From Staphylococcus sp. Marseille-Q5304 (GTDB lineage: Bacteria; Bacillota; Bacilli; Staphylococcales; Staphylococcaceae): a stretch of DNA of 64,000 nt. The notes beneath the pieces are model-generated. The model was not told the DNA's origin. It was given only the letters and a program-made list of their open reading frames with translations, and searched no databases. The position numbers were made by a program, and so were the translations under genes. Below are positions 57,728 to 64,000 of the stretch, piece after piece. Location: NCBI RefSeq assembly GCF_943737015.1, contig NZ_CALSFP010000001.1:310001-374000 (forward strand), read 5' to 3'. Numbering within the stretch: position 1 is the first letter of the stretch; the number at the start of each line of letters is the position of its first letter.

Positions 57728-58684
57728 TTAATTTACTACGTATTTCGGTTGTTGATCATTCATTTTACGAATAGCATCATTTGCCACAATTTTAGACATC
57801 ATATCGCGGGATTCAAATGTAGCATTACCGATGTGTGGTGTCAGCACTACATTATCTAGTGATTTTAAAGCGTCTGTAATCTCAGGTTCAAATTCATAGA
57901 CATCAAGTGCTGCGCCTTCGATTTCTTTATTTTTTAATGCTTCTACTAATGCGGCTTCGTTCACGATTGGGCCACGTGCAGCATTGACTAAATAACTCGT
58001 CGATTTCATCATTTGAAGCTGTTCAGCATCAATATGATGGTGAAGTTCAGGTGTATAAGCAGCATTGATAGTGACAAAGTCAGAATGCTTTAATAAAGTT
58101 TCTAAGTCCACATATTTAGCACCAATTTCGATTTCTTTTTCAGGTTTTTGATGTGGACCTGTGTATAACACATCCATATCAAACGCTCTTGCACGTTTTG
58201 CTACGGCACTACCAATCTCACCTAGACCGATGATTCCAATTGTTTTACAAGAAACTTCTCGCCCTCTAAAGAATAATGGGGCCCAACCATCAAAGCCTGT
58301 CGTGCGACATAGTTTGTCACCTTCAGGAATACGTCTAGCTACTGCGAGAACTAAAGCAAATGTGAGTTCAGCTGTAGAGTTTGTAGAAGCTTTAGGTGTG
58401 TTTGTTACATCTATTTGTTGTTCACGTGCGTAATCAACATCTACGTTATTGAACCCGGCACCATAATTTGTAATAATCTTCAATTGTTTACCGGCATCAA
58501 TGATTTCTTTATCTACTTGGGTTGAAAGAAGACTTACGAGTACATCTGCATCTTTGACACCTTGTTTTAAAGTTTCTTTATCGATAATGCCTTGTCCATC
58601 GAACATTTCTATTTCATAACCCTGATCTTTTAATAATTTTAAGCCGATTTCAGGGATTTGACCTGCAATATAAACCTTTACCAT
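57728..58684 (-). CDS. D-isomer-specific 2-hydroxyacid dehydrogenase
   Basis: The 318-residue protein has the NAD loop GIIGLGEIGSAVAKRA (about 149-164), the catalytic Arg in VNAARGPIVNEAAL, and the Glu-His relay (EFEPEIT and TPHIGNATFESRD). It reduces a 2-oxoacid, or oxidises the D-hydroxyacid, with NAD(P)H; the substrate could be glyoxylate, hydroxypyruvate or another 2-oxoacid. AAAGGAAGTG precedes the ATG. It is transcribed alone. Confidence 0.92.
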   Translation of the reverse strand: MVKVYIAGQIPEIGLKLLKDQGYEIEMFDGQGIIDKETLKQGVKDADVLVSLLSTQVDKEIIDAGKQLKIITNYGAGFNNVDVDYAREQQIDVTNTPKASTNSTAELTFALVLAVARRIPEGDKLCRTTGFDGWAPLFFRGREVSCKTIGIIGLGEIGSAVAKRARAFDMDVLYTGPHQKPEKEIEIGAKYVDLETLLKHSDFVTINAAYTPELHHHIDAEQLQMMKSTSYLVNAARGPIVNEAALVEALKNKEIEGAALDVYEFEPEITDALKSLDNVVLTPHIGNATFESRDMMSKIVANDAIRKMNDQQPKYVVN

Positions 58685-58782
58685 AGATAATCACTTCCTT
58701 TTATTTAAAGTATAGTAAATTACCCTTTGCGTAACAACGAATAATGGTTCGTATAAAGATGTTTATGCGTCTGTTTCAAAAG

Positions 58783-59097
58783 TTATTTTACTAACCGTAA
58801 ACCAATAATCGAAACAATGATGAGCGCAATAAAGAAAATACGTTTTAGATCTTTCGATTCATTGTAGAATATCATTCCAATTAAAGTGCCACCAGCTGTA
58901 CCGATACCACTCCAAATTGCATAAGCCGTCCCCATAGGTATATCATTCATAGCAATTTTTAAAGTAGTAAAGCTACAAATAAAAGTGATTGCTAATAATA
59001 CAACTAACCATTTCTTTTTAGTGCGTGTGATTTCATTTAAGATAACGACACCAGCGACTTCCATTAAGCCGGCTACAAAGAGAATGATCCATGCCAT
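58783..59097 (-). CDS. SMR-family exporter subunit, second of pair
   Basis: The 104-residue protein has four hydrophobic segments and the SMR signature: membrane glutamate in LFVAGLMEVAGVVILN (Glu13) and the PMGTAYAIWSGIGTAGGTLIG stretch. It overlaps the end of its partner gene by one base. Two different SMR genes side by side usually form a heterodimeric pump, as in YkkCD, exporting cationic drugs or guanidinium-like compounds. No guanidine riboswitch is visible upstream. Confidence 0.88.
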   Translation of the reverse strand: MAWIILFVAGLMEVAGVVILNEITRTKKKWLVVLLAITFICSFTTLKIAMNDIPMGTAYAIWSGIGTAGGTLIGMIFYNESKDLKRIFFIALIIVSIIGLRLVK

Positions 59098-59417
59098 TAT
59101 TCATCGCCCTCCTCAGTGGCCAGTTTTAAGCCCATAATACCGATAACGAGCAGGATGATAAGTGATATTTTAATGATATTGAAAGACTCACCAAAAAAGA
59201 CGATATCAACAATGACTGTACCTACTGCACCAATCCCTACAAATACAGCATATACTGTGCCTACAGGGAGGTGTTTACATGCAGAAATCATTAGGTAAAA
59301 GCTTAAAGCAATTACGAATAAGACAAATAACCAACTCCACCATGAATTTGCAGTGTTAATTCCTGTAACCCAAATTATCTCAATAAAACCAGCGAAGATC
59401 ACTTTAAGCCATTGCAT
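59097..59417 (-). CDS. SMR-family exporter subunit, first of pair
   Basis: The 106-residue protein has four hydrophobic segments with the membrane glutamate in VIFAGFIEIIWVTGI (Glu13) and the PVGTVYAVFVGIGAVGTVIVD motif. The stretch TANSWWSW after the first segment is unusual. AAGGAGGATG precedes the ATG. It is the first gene of a two-gene unit with the SMR subunit downstream. Confidence 0.88.
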   Translation of the reverse strand: MQWLKVIFAGFIEIIWVTGINTANSWWSWLFVLFVIALSFYLMISACKHLPVGTVYAVFVGIGAVGTVIVDIVFFGESFNIIKISLIILLVIGIMGLKLATEEGDE

Positions 59418-59563
59418 TGTACATCCTCCTTATTTTCCACTATCCTATATTCTCTCAAACGTCATAGAAACCTGCAATAAAGCTGATTTGAAAAAAACGC
59501 ACTTTAATATGTATAGATTGCTAAGATTATGTTTAAACGAAAGAAATCTATGGTATATACAAA

Positions 59564-59612
59564 ATAAAAATCCTACGGTTATACTTTTTCAAGTTAACAC
59601 ATAGGATTATTG
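59564..59612 (-). terminator. Terminator of the CHAP-protein gene
   Basis: On the minus strand, AATCCTATGTG and CGTAGGATTTTTATTTT form a hairpin with a T-rich end, about 45 bases after the CHAP gene stop. Confidence 0.7.
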
Positions 59613-59653
59613 TAGCGATTTTATTTTATTGTAGAGACATATTTAAATTATTC

Positions 59654-60100
59654 TTATACGTGAATATACGTATATGAATCAGCAGAGCTTGAAGAGATTG
59701 TACGAGTACTTTTTACGAATGGTCCACCTGAATAGTTCATTTCAGAAATTTTTACGGCACCACTGCTCGTAACATCTTCAACATAAGCAACGTGACCATA
59801 AGGGCCTGAGTCTGTTTGTAAGATTGAACCTTCAGAAGGTGTGTGGTTTACTTTATAACCAGCTGCTGATGCTGCAGTATCCCAATTATTTGCATTTCCC
59901 CAAAGTGTACTGATTTTTCCACCAACACGGTTATATACATACCAAGTACATTGACCTTCAGTATATAAGTTGCCATCTGCAATTGATGATCCACTTTCAT
60001 TTGTAGTTTCTGCCGCGTGTGCTTCGTTACCATGATCTAATCCCACTGCTGCTGCGCCTAAACCTGCCACTAAAGTAGTAGCTGTTAATAGTTTTTTCAT
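59654..60100 (-). CDS. SsaA-like secreted CHAP-domain amidase
   Basis: The 148-residue protein has a signal peptide ([20 protein letters not shown], cleavage near HAAE) and little more than a CHAP domain: catalytic cysteine in [10 protein letters not shown], histidine in GHVAYVE and the EMNYSG motif. CHAP enzymes cut peptidoglycan peptides or cross-bridges. It is much shorter than full SsaA and has no LysM repeats. GGGAGGAC precedes the ATG. A WalR-like box lies about 120 bp upstream, matching WalKR control of wall hydrolases. A second CHAP gene lies at the window end. Confidence 0.92.
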   Translation of the reverse strand: MKKLLTATTLVAGLGAAAVGLDHGNEAHAAETTNESGSSIADGNLYTEGQCTWYVYNRVGGKISTLWGNANNWDTAASAAGYKVNHTPSEGSILQTDSGPYGHVAYVEDVTSSGAVKISEMNYSGGPFVKSTRTISSSSADSYTYIHV

Positions 60101-60217
60101 TTTAAAAGTCCTCCCAATTAAGATTAAGCATTTATATTTATATAAATAATCAATGATTTCTCCGTGCTTTTTTACGACAAGTTACACTCTAACAAATAAA
60201 TAATCATTTGTGGGGGA

Positions 60218-60234
60218 TGTTATAACTTTGTAAA
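60218..60234 (+). promoter_or_regulatory. Candidate WalR box
   Basis: TGTTAT-AACTT-TGTAAA matches TGTWAH-N5-TGTWAH exactly. It lies 118-134 bp upstream of the CHAP gene start, but reads in the opposite orientation to the gene. Confidence 0.45.
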
Positions 60235-60240
60235 ACAATT

Positions 60241-60283
60241 AAAAAAACCTCTCATGTCTTTGTAATAAAAGTATGAGAGGTTA
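60241..60283 (-). terminator. Terminator of the DUF4870 gene
   Basis: AACCTCTCAT and ATGAGAGGTT form a stem; the T7 tract is on the minus-strand side. Confidence 0.8.
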
Positions 60284-60400
60284 CAGTGCGTCTACAACTT
60301 AATCATTGGCATTGAACTGGGAAATAACGATGTTGCCACGCATATTTTTTATTTTAAATATTACAGAGCTTGTAAAAAATCGCAATATTTTGAGTACAAA

Positions 60401-60769
60401 TTATTTGAAGAATGGAATTGAAAGTGGTGGCAGGTAATCTTCACCTTGATACGCTTTAATTGCTCCGACAATTGTAAAAATAAACATTAAAATTGCTATG
60501 ATTGGTGCAATGATAATTCCAATTAGAATAAACATTAGTAATGTAGAAATCGTTAGCCAGATTGAATAAGAAATAAAGAAATTCCAATAGTTTTTACCTG
60601 TTCTATCAATAAATGTGGATTCATCCCTTTTTATTATCCAAATTATTAAAGGTGCTATGAAACTTCCAAAAAAACTTGAAACGTATATTAATGCTGCCAT
60701 TAACCGATCGTCATCAGTTGGTTGATTCTGTATTGCTTGAGATGGGTTCTTAGTATCAAATTCATTCAT
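60401..60769 (-). CDS. DUF4870 family membrane protein
   Basis: The 122-residue protein has a polar N-terminus (to about residue 20) and three or four hydrophobic segments, with the family patterns DDRLMAALIYVSSFFG, IIKRDESTFIDRTGKNYWNF and a final IVGAIKAYQGEDYLPPLSIPF. The family is widespread in bacteria and has no known function. GGAGGAG precedes the ATG. It is transcribed alone with its own terminator. Confidence 0.85.
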   Translation of the reverse strand: MNEFDTKNPSQAIQNQPTDDDRLMAALIYVSSFFGSFIAPLIIWIIKRDESTFIDRTGKNYWNFFISYSIWLTISTLLMFILIGIIIAPIIAILMFIFTIVGAIKAYQGEDYLPPLSIPFFK

Positions 60770-60960
60770 ATATTGACTCCTCCTTGTTTATTAAACATTG
60801 TAACATAATATTTTCAATATTTTATTAAATTATTGTAATTTAAATCGTGTGTAAAACCTCCATCTAATTGACTATTTCGTTGTTTACTGCATGCCTAATA
60901 GGCTATAGAATATAGGGATACATAGAAATTAATTTTTTATTAAGGAAAGAGGGAAGGACT

Positions 60961-62031
60961 ATGAAAATTGCAATTGTCGGCTCTGGGAACGGCGCAGTAA
61001 CTGCTGCAGTAGATATGATTTCAAAAGGGCACGAAGTTAAATTATACTGTCGAAATCAATCAATACATAAGTTTGACGAAGCCATGAAACAAGGTGGATT
61101 TACGTTTAATAATGAAGGGGAAGAATCATTTGTTGAATTTACTAATATCAGCGATGACATGGAATATGTTTTAGAAGATGCTGAAATTGTACAAGTAGTT
61201 ATTCCTTCTTCATTTATTGAGCATTACGCTTACATGATGGCGCCTCATATTAGTAATGACCAAATAATCTTATTCAATATGGCAGCTGCTATGGGCTCAA
61301 TACGCTTTATGAATGTACTTGAAGATATGCATATAGATGTGAAACCTATATATGCAGAAATGAATACTTTAACGTATGGGACACGCGTGCAATTTGATAA
61401 AGCGCAAATAGATCTATCACTAAATGTTAAAAAGGTTTATTTCACAACATTTGATAAAGAATCACTAAGTGAGACGTTCGATAAAGTAGAAAAAATGTAT
61501 CCACATATAGTGAAGGAAGAAAGTTTATTAAAAACAAACTTAGAAAATGGTAACCCAGAAGTTCACCCTGGGCCTACGTTATTAAATGTAGGACGTATCG
61601 ATTATGCGAAAGAATTTTCTTTATATGCTGAAGGTATTACTAAACATACGGTGCGTTTATTACATGCTGTAGAATTAGAACGTCTAACATTAGGTCGTAA
61701 ATTAGGATTTGAATTATCCCCTGCTAAGGAAGCACGTATTGAACGTGGTTATTTAGAAGAACAAGACGAAGATGAACCATTAAATAGACTATTTAATGAA
61801 AGTCCAGTGTTTTCACAAATTAAAGGGCCAAATAAAGTGAAAAATCGTTATCTTACTGAAGATATCGCCCACGGTCTTGTGTTATGGTCTAGTTTGGGCA
61901 GAAATATCGGGGTGCCAACACCGAATATTGATGCTATCATCATTATTGCGTCAACAATATTAGAAAGAGATTTCTTTGAAGAAGGGTTGACTGTTGAAGA
62001 ATTAGGGACTGATAAATTAGGTTTAGATTAA
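60961..62031 (+). CDS. NAD/NADP octopine/nopaline dehydrogenase family protein
   Basis: The 356-residue protein has an N-terminal Rossmann loop IVGSGNGAVTAAVDM (about 4-18) and a C-terminal domain with the conserved NGNPEVHPGPTLLNVGRIDYA stretch, the opine-dehydrogenase signature with its catalytic histidine. It would join an amino acid and a 2-oxoacid reductively, or act on a related product. Staphylopine synthase is a different locus with different neighbours, so the substrate remains open. AAGGAAAGAGGGAAGG precedes the ATG. The NhaC-type gene follows 41 bp later and may carry its substrate or product. Confidence 0.85.
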   Translation: MKIAIVGSGNGAVTAAVDMISKGHEVKLYCRNQSIHKFDEAMKQGGFTFNNEGEESFVEFTNISDDMEYVLEDAEIVQVVIPSSFIEHYAYMMAPHISNDQIILFNMAAAMGSIRFMNVLEDMHIDVKPIYAEMNTLTYGTRVQFDKAQIDLSLNVKKVYFTTFDKESLSETFDKVEKMYPHIVKEESLLKTNLENGNPEVHPGPTLLNVGRIDYAKEFSLYAEGITKHTVRLLHAVELERLTLGRKLGFELSPAKEARIERGYLEEQDEDEPLNRLFNESPVFSQIKGPNKVKNRYLTEDIAHGLVLWSSLGRNIGVPTPNIDAIIIIASTILERDFFEEGLTVEELGTDKLGLD

Positions 62032-62072
62032 TTTAAACTTAAACGAGCAAAAATTTTATAGGGGGATTGAGT

Positions 62073-63482
62073 ATGACTAAACATACAAGGCAACCTACTT
62101 TTCTAGAATCCATTTCTACAATTATTGTAATGATTATAATTGTTATAACAGGATTTGTAGGATTTGAAATTCCAATTCAGCCATTACTTATTTTAGCATC
62201 AGCGTATGCTGCTTGGATTGCTAAACGCGTAGGATTAACGTGGAATGATTTGGAAGAAGGGATTACGAAACGTTTGGCAACAGCTATGCCAGCGATTTTC
62301 ATTATACTTTCTGTCGGAATAATAGTAGGTACTTGGATGTATTCTGGCACGGTACCAGCATTAATTTATTATGGATTACAATTCCTAAATCCTAATATCT
62401 TTTTAGTATCTGCATTTATCATTTGTGCATTAACTTCTGTAGCTACTGGAACTGCATGAGGTTCAGCATCTACAGCTGGTATCGCTTTAATGGCTATCGG
62501 TACGAATCTAGGCTTAAGTGAAGGTATGGTAGCAGGTGCTATCATTGCCGGGGCAGTCTTTGGAGATAAGATGTCGCCACTTTCAGACACTACAAATTTA
62601 GCAGCATTAGTGACTAAGGTGAATATATTTTCACATATTAAAGCGATGATTTGGACGACGGTACCCGCATCGTTAGTCGGCATCATAGTTTGGTTTATCG
62701 CAGGTAGTCAACATGGTGGCAGCGCGAAATCTTCACAAATAAAATCGATGTTACATGAATTATCTCAAATATATAATATAAACATCTTTGTTTGGATACC
62801 TGCAATCGTAATTATCGTTTGCTTACTTTTTAAAATGAATACAGTACCCGCAATGCTGATTTCAAGTTTAAGTGCTATCATCGTAGGTACTTTCAATAAC
62901 GGTTTCAAAATAGTCGATGGGTTTAAGGCAACGTTTGATGGCTTTAGTAAAGGTATGGTACCGAAAGACGCTTTAGGTGCTGGAGGCTTATCTGATAAGG
63001 CTGTCACTTTAATTGAACAAGGCGGTATGATGAGCATGACACAAATCGTAGTGACGATATTTTGTGGTTATGCCTTTGCCGGTATCATTGAACGTGCAGG
63101 ATGTTTAGACGTCATCTTAAAATCTATTTCTAAAAATATTAATAGTACAGGACAATTAATATTAACGACAGTCATTGCCAGTTTGATTATGGTGCTTGCA
63201 GCAGGTGTTGCTTCAGTAGTCATTATCATTGTGGGTGTATTATTAATGGATATGTACGACAAAATGGATTTAGATCGTACAAATTTATCAAGAACACTTG
63301 AAGATTCAGGAACAATGATTATACCACTGATTCCATGGGGAACTTCAGGAATATATTATACACAACAACTCGGTGTTAACTTCAGTCAGTTCTTTATATG
63401 GGCAGTGCCTTGTTATTTATGTGTGATATTCGCTATCATTTATGGCTTTACTGGTATAGGCATAAAGAAAAAGAAACAATAA
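62073..63482 (+). pseudogene. NhaC-family antiporter with in-frame TGA
   Basis: A single frame of 469 codons from ATG 62073 (behind GGGGGA) is interrupted only by TGA at 62457-62459. The flanking residues read VATGTA-stop-GSASTAG; in NhaC proteins the position after GT(S/A) is tryptophan (GTSWG). So the change is TGG to TGA. Both halves keep the family motifs, including the GAVFGDKMSPLSDTTNLAA stretch. The first half alone is 129 residues and would not be functional. It follows the opine-dehydrogenase-like gene in the same unit. Rare read-through of UGA-G cannot be excluded. Confidence 0.88.
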
Positions 63483-63764
63483 AATATTCAAAAATATGAG
63501 ATATACCTTAAATGAAACTATTAAAGTAATTAAAAACAACTTATTTTAAATACCTATTAAAAGTTTAAAAACATCAATTAAGGATAAATATAGATTAGAT
63601 GAGATGAATTACTAATGTCATTAGGATTTTTGTAGCGATTTTTCTAGGGACAATAATGTTCATCAATATTCATAAATAGATGTAGATTTAAATATCCTTC
63701 TATTACTTATCTCGGTTCTATATTGGATTTTGTAGCGAGGTACAATATAGAACCGTTTTATTTA
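63483..63764 (+). other. Intergenic region with a long hairpin terminator; possible small RNA
   Basis: A long stem, CGGTTCTATATTG/CAATATAGAACCG with a T-rich tail (63713-63763), lies about 230 bases after the NhaC-type stop. A GGATTTTTGTAGCGATTTTT element at 63623 and a partial copy, GGATTTTGTAGCGA, in the hairpin loop are also found, as TAGGATTATTGTAGCGATTTT, near 59.6 kb. No good ORF was seen. It may be the operon's 3' end or a separate small RNA; I could not define a promoter. Confidence 0.4.
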
Positions 63765-63798
63765 GGGAACTATCTTTCGTATATAATGAGAGAATATA

Positions 63799-63843
63799 TA
63801 AAAAGCCGATTCAAAAGCTTAAATCTTTTGAATCGGCTATCTT
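63799..63843 (-). terminator. Terminator of the second CHAP-protein gene
   Basis: AGCCGATTCAAAAG and CTTTTGAATCGGCT form a stem; the T-rich side is on the minus strand. Confidence 0.85.
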
Positions 63844-63861
63844 TATATTATTAATTAAAGA

Positions 63862-64000
63862 TTAGTGAATGTAGTTGTAGCTTGAAGCTTGGCTTGCAGA
63901 GATTGTACGTGTAGTTACAACTCCAGGCCCTTGACCATAGTTCATTTCAGAAACAGTAACAGAACCGTCACTATTTACATTTTCAACGTAAGCAACATGT
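63862..64000 (-). CDS. SsaA-like CHAP protein, C-terminal end (5' end outside window)
   Basis: The last 45 codons read [20 protein letters not shown] and on to YNYIH before TAA at 63862-63864. They carry the CHAP domain histidine and the SEMNYG motif, and are clearly related to the CHAP protein at 59.7-60.1 kb. The rest, including the catalytic cysteine, lies beyond the window. It is probably an SsaA-type secreted amidase. Confidence 0.9.
   Translation of the reverse strand, partial: HVAYVENVNSDGSVTVSEMNYGQGPGVVTTRTISASQASSYNYIH

Noticed and set aside
59418..59653. Guanidine (ykkC) riboswitch before the paired SMR genes
   Set aside because: Paired SMR pumps often have one, but I could not find the conserved ykkC or mini-ykkC loop sequences in this gap.
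60961..63482. Opine metallophore (staphylopine-type) locus
   Set aside because: The dehydrogenase belongs to the octopine/nopaline family, but the nicotianamine synthase-like, histidine racemase and ABC import genes expected of that locus are absent.
62067..63482. Two separate genes instead of one broken NhaC gene
   Set aside because: The halves lie in the same frame, share one family layout and are split only by a TGA at a conserved tryptophan; the second half has no ribosome binding site of its own.
1..64000. CRISPR array, prophage, insertion sequence, tRNA or rRNA genes
   Set aside because: I saw no regularly spaced repeats, transposase or phage genes, or tRNA-like cloverleaf sequence; the repeats found are single dispersed units.

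Overview
The window is AT-rich, low-GC Gram-positive chromosome from a Staphylococcus, probably a coagulase-negative species. The evidence is tcaA/tcaB, a spdC/lyrA-type gene, lcpC, ssaA-like CHAP proteins, the hutG-LysR-transporter-hutU-hutI block, an RsaI-like small RNA beside a suhB-type gene, and staphylococcal GGAGG ribosome binding sites with GTG and TTG starts. From memory, gene order largely follows the S. aureus tcaA-to-ssaA segment, read in reverse. No insertion sequence, prophage, CRISPR array, rRNA or tRNA was seen. This is mostly core chromosome, not an accessory island.

Layout. 1-5.4 kb: envelope and drug-response genes (tcaA 3' end, tcaB, a TetR regulator divergent from an EmrA/EmrB-type efflux pair). 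5.5-10.4 kb: a membrane protein, a hydrolase-fold protein lacking its catalytic serine, a hotdog thioesterase, corA and fni. 10.6-14.1 kb: a frameshifted gltS, an NhaC-family transporter and a 3-methyladenine glycosylase. 14.3-22.1 kb: DUF805 protein, araB, a NatAB-like ABC exporter, galM, MOSC protein, rpiA. 22.2-30.1 kb: spdC and the histidine-degradation genes, without hutH. 30.4-36.4 kb: peptidase, SDR and flavin-reductase genes, then a SAM-I riboswitch in front of a MetT-like transporter. 36.7-42.7 kb: bile-acid-type symporter, HAD phosphatase, small membrane proteins, amino-acid permease and secreted alkaline phosphatase. 42.8-47.2 kb: the MurNAc recycling operon mupG-murQ-murP-murR behind a promoter with a perfect cre site and a palindrome around its -35. 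47.3-51.4 kb: CPBP protease, WYL-type regulator, RsaI-like RNA, suhB-like gene and lcpC. 51.7-55.2 kb: two-gene formate dehydrogenase (ForCE type). 55.3-64 kb: glucosaminidase, FAD monooxygenase, 2-hydroxyacid dehydrogenase, paired SMR exporters, CHAP protein, DUF4870 protein, an octopine-dehydrogenase-like enzyme, an NhaC gene with an in-frame TGA, and the end of a second CHAP protein.

Recurring themes are carbon and nitrogen scavenging under CcpA (four cre sites seen), cell-wall turnover and recycling (mup/mur operon, glucosaminidase, CHAP proteins, lcpC, spdC), and transporters. I did not find a clearly new multi-gene system. The most unusual items are two disrupted transporters (gltS by one base in an A6 tract, nhaC by TGG to TGA), the apparently inactive hydrolase, a probable ATT start codon, a riboswitch whose pairing alternatives can be read directly, an unreported-looking palindrome at the mupG promoter, and a family of dispersed GGGACAGAAAT hairpin repeats between genes.
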